A DNA stretch of 64,000 nt from Ardenticatenaceae bacterium (GTDB taxonomy: Bacteria; Chloroflexota; Anaerolineae; Promineifilales; Promineifilaceae): assembly GCA_020634375.1 (NCBI GenBank), contig JACKBX010000010.1, positions 124,001-188,000 of the forward strand, read 5' to 3'. Position numbers and translations under genes: made by a program. Below the pieces are notes generated by a model. The model saw nothing but the letters and a program-made list of their open reading frames with translations. It made no database searches and had not been told where the DNA came from. Below are positions 8,394-17,010 of this stretch, piece after piece (position 1 is the first letter of the stretch; each line of letters begins with the position of its first letter).

Positions 8394-10055
8394 ATGACTT
8401 CACCACGAGATTTTGAATATAAGCCGGTTGTGGAACTGGATGAATATGATGCCGAATGGCAGGCGAAGCGGGAATCTGTGCCGATTGCGGGGCAGGAGCC
8501 GGTTTATGTGGCGTTGATTGAGGCGTTGGTGGGACAACGGCCGTTAACCGGCAAAAAATACTCGCGCACCATGCAAAAATTCACGCAGCGTGGCCTGCCC
8601 TGGCTCTCTAAAAGCCAGGTGCTAGATGTGTACCAGCGCTTGTGCGAGCAGGGCTACATGGCATTCGACCCCGACGTGCGCGTGGCTTTGCAAACCAAGC
8701 CCGTGCGCAGCCAGTCCGGCGTCACCGTTGTCACGGTGCTGACCAAGCCGTACCCGTGTCCCGGCAAATGTATCTTTTGCCCCACCGATTACCGGATGCC
8801 CAAAAGCTATTTGCACGACGAGCCGGGGGCGCAGCGTGCCGAGCGCTACAAATTCGACCCCTACGAGCAAACGGCCGGGCGCATTCGCGCATTGGCGCAA
8901 ATTGGGCATCCGGTGGACAAAATCGAGCTGTTAATTTTGGGCGGCACATGGTCTAGCTATCGCCGCGATTACCAGGAATGGTTTATCAAACGCTGTTTTG
9001 ATGCCATGAACGGCGTGGAATCGGCGACGCTGGCCGAGGCGCAGGAGCGCAACAGCACGGCCGTGCGCCGCAACGTCGGTTTGGTGCTGGAAACGCGGCA
9101 AGACCACATCACCGCCGACGAACTGCGCTGGTTCCGCACGCTGGGCGTGACGAAGGTGCAGGTGGGCATTCAAAGCATGGATGACCGCATTTTGGCCTTG
9201 AATGAGCGCGGCCATGATACGCAGGCCACCCGCGATGCCTTCCGTTTGCTGCGGCTGGCGGGCTACAAGATTCACGGCCATTGGATGCCCAATTTGTTGG
9301 GGGCGACGGTGGAGAGTGATGTGGTGGATTACGGCCGTCTCTGGTCAGACCCCGCCATCAAGCCCGATGAACTGAAAATTTATCCGACGATGCTGCTGGA
9401 AAACGCCGACCTCTACGCCTATTGGCAGCGTGGCGAGTACCAGCCCTACACCGAGGAAGAGGTGATTGATGTGCTGATGCGCTGCAAAGTGCAGACGCCG
9501 CGTTATGCCCGCCTGACGCGCATCATCCGCGACATTCCCACGACGAATGTGGTGGAGGGCTTCAAAAAGGCCAACTTGCGCCAGATTGCGCAGCAGCGGC
9601 TGGCAAAGCAGGGGCAGCGCTGCCAGTGCATCCGCTGCCGCGAGGTGAAGCGGCAGAAATTGGCGATTGATGATTTGCGATTGACGATTGAGAGCTACGA
9701 GACGGACGCGACGACGGAGCATTTCCTCAGTTTTGTGACGGCCGATGATCAGATTGCCGGATTTTTGCGTCTGTCATTGCCGTATGGCGATGTGGAACTG
9801 CCGATTGCGGAGCTGGCCGGGCACGCGATGATCCGCGAGGTGCATGTGTATGGGCCGGTGCTGTCGTTGGGTGAGGACAGCCAGGGGGAGGCGCAGCACA
9901 TAGGGCTGGGCACGCAGTTGGTGGAAAAGGCGAAGACGATGGCGCGGGGGGCGGGTTACGGCCGTATCGCCGTGATCAGCGCCATCGGTACGCGGGAGTA
10001 TTACCGCAAACTGGGCTTTGAATTGGACGGGTTGTATATGACGGCCGTGCTGTAG
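8394..10055 (+). CDS. elp3: tRNA uridine-34 carboxymethylation radical SAM/GNAT enzyme Elp3
   Basis: A 553-residue Elp3. The radical SAM cluster is the Cys triplet in PYPCPGKCIFCPTDYRMPKS (Cys122, Cys126, Cys129). The downstream core has LGVTKVQVGIQSMDDRILAL and GYKIHGHWMPNLLGAT. A Cys-rich segment near residue 403-413 (QRCQCIRCREV) is the zinc-binding region, and a C-terminal GNAT domain ends GYGRIAVISAIGTREYYRKL with LGFELDGLYM. Elp3 uses acetyl-CoA and SAM to add a carboxymethyl group to the wobble uridine of tRNAs. Bacterial stand-alone Elp3 is known from several phyla, including Chloroflexota. It is transcribed away from the TA module. Confidence 0.93.
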   Translation: MTSPRDFEYKPVVELDEYDAEWQAKRESVPIAGQEPVYVALIEALVGQRPLTGKKYSRTMQKFTQRGLPWLSKSQVLDVYQRLCEQGYMAFDPDVRVALQTKPVRSQSGVTVVTVLTKPYPCPGKCIFCPTDYRMPKSYLHDEPGAQRAERYKFDPYEQTAGRIRALAQIGHPVDKIELLILGGTWSSYRRDYQEWFIKRCFDAMNGVESATLAEAQERNSTAVRRNVGLVLETRQDHITADELRWFRTLGVTKVQVGIQSMDDRILALNERGHDTQATRDAFRLLRLAGYKIHGHWMPNLLGATVESDVVDYGRLWSDPAIKPDELKIYPTMLLENADLYAYWQRGEYQPYTEEEVIDVLMRCKVQTPRYARLTRIIRDIPTTNVVEGFKKANLRQIAQQRLAKQGQRCQCIRCREVKRQKLAIDDLRLTIESYETDATTEHFLSFVTADDQIAGFLRLSLPYGDVELPIAELAGHAMIREVHVYGPVLSLGEDSQGEAQHIGLGTQLVEKAKTMARGAGYGRIAVISAIGTREYYRKLGFELDGLYMTAVL

Positions 10056-10059
10056 GGGC

Positions 10060-10834
10060 TTACGGCCGTATCACCACCGGCAAATACACCTTCATATCTG
10101 GTTCAACGGCCGTTATCGGAACCGTGACGGCCGTGTAATTAAACTGCACTTCTGTGCCAGCGGAAGTGGTGTTGTCGCCAAAACCATAAGCATTCGGCGT
10201 CTCGTAGGGGTCAATTGTGCCGGTGAAGCCGGTGTAGTCGCGGATGGGGCCGTTGAGTATGGGCACGCCGTCGGCGGAGAGGGTGTAGGTGTCGGTGATG
10301 ACGTAGAGGCTGTAGGTGATGACGGCCGTTGTCGTATCAAACGCCACCCCTTCGCCATGTGTAAAATAGCCGCCTTGCGTGGCGTCATTTTGCGCCCACA
10401 CTTCATCTTCCCAAAAGCCAAGCTCAATACCTTTGACCGGTTCTGTGCCGTTCACATCGTCGCTCAATGCAAGCAAACTGAACCCGGCGCGGTCATTGCT
10501 GGTGTGCGTCTCATTCAACACTTGCACGGCAACGGTGACAGTGTAGCCGGTGGTGCGGCTCAGTGTTGGCAACAGCGCCGGATCGGCGGCATAACCAGCT
10601 TGGTATCCTACGAAACTACTTGTGTCAAATAAGACTCCACCATTATTCAGAGTCTGCGTTGGGCCAGGGAATAATTCAGCGTAAAGTAGCCCTTGCTCGG
10701 TGGGTGGTGTGCCCAGGCTGCCATCGTAGAGGATGGTGGTTTCTGTATTGGGGGGGGGCGTGGCGGGCAACGGCCGTACTCACTCCCATCACAATCATTA
10801 ACAAAATCAATCCTACAAAACCTACTCGCTTCAT
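10060..10834 (-). CDS. Secreted beta-rich protein with LPVV-type C-terminal tail; apparent frameshift after signal peptide
   Basis: The frame up to 10770 codes for about 236 residues with no start better than a TTG. Starting at the ATG at 10832-10834, which overlaps the cpaF stop as ATGA, a classic signal peptide is read (MKRVGFVGLILLMIVMGVST then AVA). It runs out of frame with the body at a run of nine C (10750-10758); eight C would join them exactly. The body resembles a carbohydrate-binding or concanavalin-like sandwich and ends KVYLPVVIRP, a tail also found on other exported proteins here. Either a sequencing or assembly slip, or a real on/off slippage tract. Function unknown. Confidence 0.6.
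10750..10758. repeat. G9/C9 homopolymer tract at the frameshift
   Basis: Nine consecutive G on the plus strand (C on the coding strand). One base fewer puts the signal peptide and body of the secreted protein in one frame. Tracts of this length are prone both to polymerase slippage and to sequencing error. Confidence 0.9.
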
Positions 10835-12123
10835 CGCCGCCTTCCCCGTACTGATGCACCCGAAATAAACATGGTTGCTGGTAAAGTGAAGCCATGCTGC
10901 CGCAAACGGGGTTCGCAGTTCGGCCGTCCGCCGCCGGGGGCAAATTCGCCAAGCACTTTCTCCCCGTCTACCCCCGTTTCATCAAAGCGGAAAATTTCTT
11001 GCATGACCACCATTTCCCCTTCCATACCTGTCACCTCGGTAATGCTCGTCACCTTGCGACTGCCATCGCGCAGCCGCGTTTGCTGCACAATCAAATCTAC
11101 GGCCGCGGCAATTTGCTTGCGTACCACCGAGAGCGGCAAATCCATGCCAGCCATTAGTACCAATGTTTCCAGCCGCGAAATGGTGTCTCGTGGGCTGTTT
11201 GCGTGAATGGTAGTCAGGCTGCCATCGTGTCCGGTGTTCATCGCTTGCAGCATGTCCAGCGCCTCGCCGCCGCGACATTCGCCGACGACAATGCGTTCGG
11301 GGCGCATACGCAATGAGTTAATCACCAAGTCTCGAATGGACACCTCTGTGTCGCCCACCCGTGAAGGTTTTTTTGTTTCCAGGCGCACAACGTGTGGTTG
11401 CAGCAAACTTAATTCTGCCGCATCCTCAATGGTCACAATGCGGTCACCTTCGGGGATGAAACTGGAAAGGACGTTTAGCAGGGTTGTTTTTCCAGAACCG
11501 GTCCCACCGGATACAACAATATTTAGTTTTGAGACAACAGCTGCTTTTAGAAACTGTGCCATGTCTTCCCCAATGCTGCCAAAGCCGATCAGGTCTTTGA
11601 TAGTGAAGGGGTTTTTGGAGAATTTGCGGATGGTGATGTTGGCGCCGTCAATGGCGCAAGGGGACACAACCGCGTTAACACGAGAGCCATCTGGCAGGCG
11701 AGCATCAACCAGTGGGGAATCTTTGTTGACGAACCGCCCCAATGGTTTAATGATTTTGTTGATGACCTGCTCAACGTGTGCATTATCTAAAAATTGGGCA
11801 TCGGACAATGCCATTTTGCCTTTGCGCTCCACATAGACCTGGTCGGCGCGGTTGACCATGACTTCGGTGACGGTATCGTCTTGCAGTAACGGCTCCAGTG
11901 GCCCAAAACCAAGAATTTCATCAAGTAACTCGTCGAAAAACGGCCGTTCCAAATGCGCCGGAATTTCAATTTTGGCATGTTTCTGTGCCATCAAAAAACG
12001 TTCTTGAATCAACTTTACCGTTTCCGGCGTGCGTTCTAGTACAATCTTATCCGGCAAAGACCCCTCAATTTTGCGTGCCAGCCACAATTTTGCGCGAACT
12101 AACTCAGCATCTTTAATTGGCAT
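10831..12123 (-). CDS. cpaF: CpaF/TadA-type secretion ATPase
   Basis: A 430-residue ATPase of the VirB11/GspE superfamily, CpaF branch, which powers Flp/Tad pilus assembly or related secretion at the inner membrane. Landmarks: the N-terminal domain ends FGPLEPLLQDDTVTEVMVN, the Walker A is GGTGSGKTT (residues 206-214), an Asp box DRIVTIEDAAEL follows, then LRMRPERIVVGECRGGEALD (Walker B region) and the His box LTTIHANSPRD. No other tad genes (TadB, TadC, prepilin, prepilin peptidase) are in the window, so it is an orphan here. Its stop overlaps the start of the secreted protein downstream. Confidence 0.92.
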   Translation of the reverse strand: MPIKDAELVRAKLWLARKIEGSLPDKIVLERTPETVKLIQERFLMAQKHAKIEIPAHLERPFFDELLDEILGFGPLEPLLQDDTVTEVMVNRADQVYVERKGKMALSDAQFLDNAHVEQVINKIIKPLGRFVNKDSPLVDARLPDGSRVNAVVSPCAIDGANITIRKFSKNPFTIKDLIGFGSIGEDMAQFLKAAVVSKLNIVVSGGTGSGKTTLLNVLSSFIPEGDRIVTIEDAAELSLLQPHVVRLETKKPSRVGDTEVSIRDLVINSLRMRPERIVVGECRGGEALDMLQAMNTGHDGSLTTIHANSPRDTISRLETLVLMAGMDLPLSVVRKQIAAAVDLIVQQTRLRDGSRKVTSITEVTGMEGEMVVMQEIFRFDETGVDGEKVLGEFAPGGGRPNCEPRLRQHGFTLPATMFISGASVRGRRR

Positions 12124-12260
12124 TTCTTCACCTTGTTACTTTAATCATTCTGTCACTATGTCAAGTATAACCGCGATTCTAGAGTAGGATATAGGCTCAT
12201 TTTACCACTGCTTTCCAACTCTTGTCTTAAACTTTACAGATGCGGTAAACTCCATTTGTG

Positions 12261-12965
12261 ATGAAAAGAATCGTTTTACTCTTGTTGTTCATTTTGCTCG
12301 TTGCCTGCACATCGCCCCCACCACCAGAATTACCGGCAGAAGACATCGTCACTCAGGCGGCGGCCAAGATGCAGACTTTGCAAGGCTTTCACTTTGTCAT
12401 TGACCGCAGTGGTGCGCCGGCTTATTTAGACAACGCCGAAACCCTCTCTTTCCGCCGTGCGGAAGGAAATTATGCTGCGCCAGATCGTGCCCAGGCCGTG
12501 GTGCGCCTTATTTTGCCGGGATTGGTGACAGATGTAAATGTGGTCAGTGTGGGGGTCGTGCAGTGGGAAACGAATCCGCTAACCGGTGAATGGGTGGAAC
12601 TGCCACCTGACTGGGGATTTAATCCAACGGTGTTGTTTCAGGAAGATGTGGGGCTGCAAGCGATTTTGGCCGCAGACCTGACTGATGTGGTGCTGGCAGG
12701 AACCGAAAGGTTAGATGAAGGGCCAGATATGTTACTATATAAAGTGACAGGCGAAGCTGCCGGTGAGCGTCTTTATGACATGAGCGGCACGCTGATTGGG
12801 CCGGATATGGTAGCTGTGACGATGTGGGTGGAACCGGAAACGTTTTTACTGCATCGCATCGTTGCTATTGAACCTGTACCGGGTAGTGAGGAACCCAGTG
12901 TATGGCAGGTAGATTTTAGTCAGTTTGATACTCTTTTTGATATTGAACCGCCTGTTTTACCGTAA
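12261..12965 (+). CDS. LppX/LprG-like lipoprotein
   Basis: A lipoprotein of about 234 residues. A hydrophobic signal (MKRIVLLLLFILLVAC) ends in a lipobox, with the Cys at residue 16 as the lipidation site, then a Pro-rich stretch. The rest matches the LppX/LprA/F/G fold: AAAKMQTLQGFHFVIDRSG, then GLVTDVNVVSVG and TNPLTGEWVELPPDWGFNP. In mycobacteria that fold forms a hydrophobic cavity that carries lipids. Start: ATG at 12261, preferred over a GTG one codon earlier. It is followed by the DUF3352 gene 75 bases later in the same direction. Confidence 0.8.
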   Translation: MKRIVLLLLFILLVACTSPPPPELPAEDIVTQAAAKMQTLQGFHFVIDRSGAPAYLDNAETLSFRRAEGNYAAPDRAQAVVRLILPGLVTDVNVVSVGVVQWETNPLTGEWVELPPDWGFNPTVLFQEDVGLQAILAADLTDVVLAGTERLDEGPDMLLYKVTGEAAGERLYDMSGTLIGPDMVAVTMWVEPETFLLHRIVAIEPVPGSEEPSVWQVDFSQFDTLFDIEPPVLP

Positions 12966-12983
12966 AGTAGGTGTTTGATAGAA

Positions 12984-13020
12984 CGTGAGGCGTGATATTT
13001 TTTCACGTTTTACGTTTCAT
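12984..13020. repeat. CGTGA/TCACG inverted-repeat family, copy 1
   Basis: The 3' side reads TTCACGTTTTACGTTTCAT and the 5' side GAACGTGAGGCGTGA, so the segment can fold on itself. Related segments with the words GTGAAACGT and ACGTTTCAC occur at 24366-24437, 55417-55478 and 60896-60950, always between genes. Confidence 0.5.
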
Positions 13021-13039
13021 TAAGTTAAAGGAGCAAATA

Positions 13040-14821
13040 ATGAGTGACTTCCCCTCGAATGAGATATTCCCTGAATCCCCGATAGAGCCGCCGCCAACGA
13101 ACGGCCGTCTTCGGCGGCTGGTTATCAGTGGTACGGCCGTTGCCCTGGGCTTCATTGTACTGCTGGCTATCATACTGTGGGCCGATCCCTTCGGCTGGCA
13201 TTTTCTGGCGCGGTTAACGGGGCGATATGATGCAGTCGCTGCGGCCGTTCCCCAAGACGCTCTCATGTACAGCGGTATCAACATAGTCAACGGCAACCTG
13301 GATAATTTCCGCGAACTGCGCGATACATTTGCTGAGCCCCTAGCTGCTGCGGATTTAGATGTGGAGGAGTCCCAACAAGATTTTAATGACAGCCTGTACG
13401 AAGAATTTGGCGTTACCTTTGCGGATGACATTCATCCCTGGCTGGGTCAATATGTTGGGGCAGCCGTCTTGCATGTAACAATGGATGAGTATGGCTCGCC
13501 GGATAATGCCGACTGGCTGCTGCTGGCCGAAAGCCGGGATAAAGAGGCCGCCGATGCCTTCTTGAGCAAATTGGCCGATTACTATGCAGCCAATAATAAT
13601 CTGACGGCAACTACTGAAACTTACGATGATGTGACCATCACGGTATTGCCCGAAGCGCAGTACCAGCCCGGATTTGCCCTGGCTCGTTCTGATGATGTGG
13701 TGATCATTGGCGCGAATACGGCCGTTATCCAACAATCCATTGATGCCCAAAAAGGTGATTCTTTAGCGGATATGGCGGACTTTGATACGGCCGTTTCCCA
13801 ACTCCCCTCCGAGCGTTTCATGACCATATACATGGATGGGACGCAGCTTATTAGCATGATTGAAGATATGCAAAGTACGATGGGCTTGCTAACCTCGTCC
13901 ACCGCTCTGACACAACTTCAAGAAGGGATGGGCGGCATGGCCATGTCCGTCACTTTTATCGAACCTGGTGTGCAATTTGACAGCGTCAGCACCTATGACC
14001 CTGAACAACTTGCCGATGCGGTAGGCATGAACTTGAATGCTGACATCAAGGAATCGTCTACTTTGGGTTATCTACCTGACGACACCCTTTTCTACGCTGG
14101 TGGAAAGAGTGCTTTCGATTGGGAGCAGTACCGCGATCTCATCATTGAACAGACGGGTGACGCTGCGGCCTATGACGAATCTATGGCGCTTTTTGCCCGT
14201 GACTTTGGCATCAATCCTGATACCGATTTACTGCCCTATCTTAGTGGTGAATTTGCGATGACTGTTGTCCCCAGCAACAGCGGCTTACTGGCCGAACAAC
14301 TGGGCCTCCCCATAGACATTGTTCTGTTTTTGGGCGTGACGGATGAAGAGGTGATAGCGAGCAATATTACTACGCTGAATAGCAGTTTGACTGATCCGCA
14401 AAATGGCCCCATTGCACAAATCAACCAACGTGAAGTGAATGGCTTCACTTTATATGATTTCACCGGTGAATTTGATGCAACCGCCATGTTTACTTATGGC
14501 GTTGGTCGAAATTATCTACTGTTCAGTCTCAGTTCGGATACAGTTGCTAACCTGCCCATTGATGGCGGCAACACGCTGCGCGAGAGTGACAGTTTTAAAA
14601 CAGTTCTGGATGCTTTTTCAGATAATATGACGCCGATGATGTACCTGGACATGAACGGCATTCTTGATAATGTGCGCACGGCCGTTATCGTCAACGATGG
14701 CGGTGCAGAGGAGTTTGACCAAGTTACGGGGGTGATACGGCCGTTACACACCATCGCCGCTGCTGCCGAATATAACGACAACACCGCCCATCAAACAGTC
14801 ATCTTCTTCATCGAGAAATAG
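13040..14821 (+). CDS. DUF3352 domain membrane-anchored protein
   Basis: 593 residues from the ATG at 13040, which has AAAGGAG seven bases upstream; an upstream in-frame start is not supported. A cytoplasmic N-terminus of about 30 residues is followed by one transmembrane segment (LVISGTAVALGFIVLLAIIL) and a large outside domain. That domain matches the DUF3352 pattern: VPQDALMYSGINIVNGNLDN, repeated Y-D-D-V-x-I/V strands, LLPYLSGEFAMTVVPS and, near the end, ITPMMYLDMNGILDNVRT-like text. DUF3352 proteins have no established function. It probably forms a two-gene unit with the upstream lipoprotein. Confidence 0.82.
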   Translation: MSDFPSNEIFPESPIEPPPTNGRLRRLVISGTAVALGFIVLLAIILWADPFGWHFLARLTGRYDAVAAAVPQDALMYSGINIVNGNLDNFRELRDTFAEPLAAADLDVEESQQDFNDSLYEEFGVTFADDIHPWLGQYVGAAVLHVTMDEYGSPDNADWLLLAESRDKEAADAFLSKLADYYAANNNLTATTETYDDVTITVLPEAQYQPGFALARSDDVVIIGANTAVIQQSIDAQKGDSLADMADFDTAVSQLPSERFMTIYMDGTQLISMIEDMQSTMGLLTSSTALTQLQEGMGGMAMSVTFIEPGVQFDSVSTYDPEQLADAVGMNLNADIKESSTLGYLPDDTLFYAGGKSAFDWEQYRDLIIEQTGDAAAYDESMALFARDFGINPDTDLLPYLSGEFAMTVVPSNSGLLAEQLGLPIDIVLFLGVTDEEVIASNITTLNSSLTDPQNGPIAQINQREVNGFTLYDFTGEFDATAMFTYGVGRNYLLFSLSSDTVANLPIDGGNTLRESDSFKTVLDAFSDNMTPMMYLDMNGILDNVRTAVIVNDGGAEEFDQVTGVIRPLHTIAAAAEYNDNTAHQTVIFFIEK

Positions 14822-14842
14822 TGTCGTAGCCACTGTCTATTT

Positions 14843-14872
14843 ATGGGGGCGGGATTTACCCGCCCCCATTTA
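14843..14872 (+). terminator. GC-rich hairpin after the DUF3352 gene
   Basis: ATGGGGGCGGG (14843-14853) pairs perfectly with CCCGCCCCCAT (14859-14869) over a five-base loop, followed by only a short T stretch. It lies 22 bases after the stop and is a plausible though T-poor terminator. Confidence 0.6.
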
Positions 14873-14985
14873 ACAACTGATCATTGACACATTTCTTCCC
14901 CCCGTGTACCCTGCATCACAGCAGCCCACAACCAACCACCCAATAACCAGCAACCAGCTACTAGCAAACCAAAAAGGAGAATCGT

Positions 14986-16122
14986 ATGCACTTCAACCTT
15001 GTATTTGAAGGCGGTGGAGCCAAAGGTCTGGTCTTTGTTGGAGCCATGAAAGAATTTGAGCGACGTGAGTATACATACGGCCGTCTCTTAGGCACATCCG
15101 CCGGGGCAATCACCGCTGCCCTGCTTGCTGCCAACTACACCTCCAGCGAAATGCTCAAACAGGTCAACGAAAAAATGCCTGATGGCACGCCCCGCTTTGC
15201 CTCTTTCATGGATGTCGCTGATACAATTGACGAAAAAGATTGGGAAAACAGCGTTCTCTATAACCTTTTTAAGCAAACCGATTGGCCCCTCATCCCCGAA
15301 GTGGTTGAAGAGCGCATTGATGACAAAATATTCAAGCAGTTTATGCGCCTCAAGGCATCTCGCCTCATTTTTACATTTTTGGAGTTGGGCGGTTTATACA
15401 CGGGCAATACTTTCCTGACATGGCTGCGCGAAAAGTTGGATTTGGACGGCCGTAATCTAGGCCATGCCACCCTTGCCGAATTTTATGAACACACCGGCAA
15501 AGACCTTAGTGTCGTCGCTTCCAATACAACAGATGGCGGCATACTCGTCCTCAATCATCGTACCGCGCCAAACTGCCCTGTCGCCTGGGCCGTCCGTATG
15601 TCTATGAGCATTCCATTCGTTTGGGAAGAGGTACGCTGGCGCAAGGAATGGGGGCTTTATCACGACCGTGACGTCACCGGCCATGCCATTGTAGATGGTG
15701 GCCTCAATTCTAATTTCCCCATTCGCCTGTTGATTGCTCGCAGCCCAGATGTGACGGCCGTTATGGGGCCACACGATGGTTCATTTGCCCTGGGCATGCT
15801 CATTGACGAAACAAAACCAGTTGCTGGGGAAATACCAATCGCGGAGGACACCGGCTCCGAATCTGCGCTCAGCATCAAAAGCCTGCCCATCGTGCGCCGT
15901 ATCTCCAACCTGGTCAATACCGTCACCAATGCACACGACAAAACCGTTATGGATGCATACAAAGACGGCGTTTGTCGCCTGCCCGCCAAAGGGTACGGCA
16001 CAACAGACTTCGGCATGAGCGATAAACGAGTTGCCGCCCTCGTTGCCGCTGGGGAAGCAACCGCCCGCGAGTTCTTCGACCATTTCACTTTGCCCAAAGG
16101 CACGGCTAAATCCAACAAATAA
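14986..16122 (+). CDS. Patatin-like phospholipase
   Basis: A 378-residue Ser-Asp dyad lipid acyl hydrolase. The oxyanion loop is FEGGGAKG (residues 8-14), the nucleophile elbow is GTSAG with Ser38, and the catalytic Asp is in DGG at residue 237 (IVDGGLNSNFPIRLL). These are all the residues the family needs, so it should be active. The start has AAAAGGAG seven bases upstream. No signal peptide, so a cytoplasmic or injected enzyme acting on phospholipid or acyl ester. It ends at a strong terminator. Confidence 0.92.
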   Translation: MHFNLVFEGGGAKGLVFVGAMKEFERREYTYGRLLGTSAGAITAALLAANYTSSEMLKQVNEKMPDGTPRFASFMDVADTIDEKDWENSVLYNLFKQTDWPLIPEVVEERIDDKIFKQFMRLKASRLIFTFLELGGLYTGNTFLTWLREKLDLDGRNLGHATLAEFYEHTGKDLSVVASNTTDGGILVLNHRTAPNCPVAWAVRMSMSIPFVWEEVRWRKEWGLYHDRDVTGHAIVDGGLNSNFPIRLLIARSPDVTAVMGPHDGSFALGMLIDETKPVAGEIPIAEDTGSESALSIKSLPIVRRISNLVNTVTNAHDKTVMDAYKDGVCRLPAKGYGTTDFGMSDKRVAALVAAGEATAREFFDHFTLPKGTAKSNK

Positions 16123-16129
16123 CAACAAA

Positions 16130-16157
16130 AGGCTCTGCTTAACCGCAGAGCCTTTTT
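16130..16157. terminator. Bidirectional terminator between patatin and dodecin
   Basis: GGCTCTGC (16131-16138) and GCAGAGCC (16145-16152) form an eight-pair stem with a TTAACC loop, T5 on the right and A4 on the left. It serves the patatin gene on the plus strand and the dodecin gene converging from the minus strand. Confidence 0.85.
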
Positions 16158-16192
16158 CAATTTGCCACAGTCAACGAACAATTGACTACAGC

Positions 16193-16399
16193 TTAATCTC
16201 CTTCAAACTTAAATGACAATGCCACTCGTGCCCGGTACTCTACAACCTCGCCATTTTCCAGGCGCATGTCTAATTTGACTATTTCGGCGACACGCAAGTC
16301 CCGCAGTGAGGCATTTGCTCGCTGCACGGCTTGCTTTGCTGCGTCTTCCCAGGATGTTTCGCTGGTTCCCACTAACTCAATAATCTTGTAGACACTCAT
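16193..16399 (-). CDS. Dodecin
   Basis: A 68-residue flavin-storage protein that forms a dodecamer. The sequence fits the family throughout: MSVYKIIELVGTSETSWEDA, then AKQAVQRANASLRDLRVAEI with the central strand VKLDMRLENGEVVEYRARV and a final SFKF. The Trp in TSWEDA is the residue that stacks on the flavin in known dodecins. AAGGAG lies seven to eight bases before the ATG. Monocistronic, converging on the patatin gene. Confidence 0.93.
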   Translation of the reverse strand: MSVYKIIELVGTSETSWEDAAKQAVQRANASLRDLRVAEIVKLDMRLENGEVVEYRARVALSFKFEGD

Positions 16400-16545
16400 T
16401 TTTTATCTCCTTGGGGAGCAGAGTTGACTGGCAGGCATGTGGACGGCGGTGTACGTCTCTGTGTCCCGCTAAACCTGGTTCCAATAGGTACACAGTAACA
16501 TAACTACCTACTTTCTGTCGAGTGCTGATTTTTTTTGAGATAGGG

Positions 16546-16571
16546 GAATGGGGAACGGCCGTTCCCCATTC
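16546..16571. repeat. 26-base perfect palindrome centred on ACGGCCGT
   Basis: Each half reads GAATGGGGAACGG outward to inward, so the strand folds with no loop. It lies in the gap before the nuclease gene and follows a T8 run. It is the longest perfect palindrome I saw grown around the window's iterated octamer. Confidence 0.8.
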
Positions 16572-16613
16572 TACATCTTACAAAAATAGAACATACGTGC
16601 TACAATCGGGGCC

Positions 16614-17006
16614 ATGAAACGTAATCTCCCCACAACCTCACGCCGCCATCTCATTCGGCCTCGGAAGCGCAACCAGCACACCAACTGGAACGAAGTTCTC
16701 TTGCAACAAATCCAGCTTGCTGGTTTGCCCCAGCCCCAGCAAGAATACCGCTTTCACGCTAACCGCAAATGGCGTTTCGACTTTTGTTGGAAAGCTAATC
16801 TTGTTGCTTGTGAAGTTGAAGGGGGGATTTGGATGCAGACGGATACGGGTCGCAGCAAAGGCCATGCACACCCACAGCGTTTTGAGCAGGATTGCGAAAA
16901 ATACAACGAAGCCGCCCTCTACGGCTGGTTAGTCATTCGCGTCACCCCGGCCATGATTCGAGACGGCCGTGCTATAGACTGGTTAGAACGTGCCCTCTTA
17001 GGCTAA
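16614..17006 (+). CDS. PD-(D/E)XK endonuclease-like protein (DUF559-like)
   Basis: A basic protein of 130 residues. The order E-Y-R-F, then KWRFDFCWKANLVACEVEGG, gives the spaced acidic residues (Glu, Asp, Glu) of the PD-(D/E)XK nuclease core as seen in DUF559 and phage-type resolvase-like nucleases. The C-terminal part FEQDCEKYNEAALYGWLVIR completes the fold. Such proteins are common, often mobile, single-gene units of poorly known role. It ends four bases before the stop of the convergent hydrolase gene. Confidence 0.72.
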   Translation: MKRNLPTTSRRHLIRPRKRNQHTNWNEVLLQQIQLAGLPQPQQEYRFHANRKWRFDFCWKANLVACEVEGGIWMQTDTGRSKGHAHPQRFEQDCEKYNEAALYGWLVIRVTPAMIRDGRAIDWLERALLG

Positions 17007-17010
17007 TGGA

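Noticed and set aside
9656..9700. Elp3 segment coding for LAIDDLRLTIESYE looked like an inserted spacer repeat
   Set aside because: The DNA resembles intergenic words, but the peptide matches what normally follows the Cys-rich zinc region in Elp3 (a D-L-R-L...Y-E strand), so it is most likely native.
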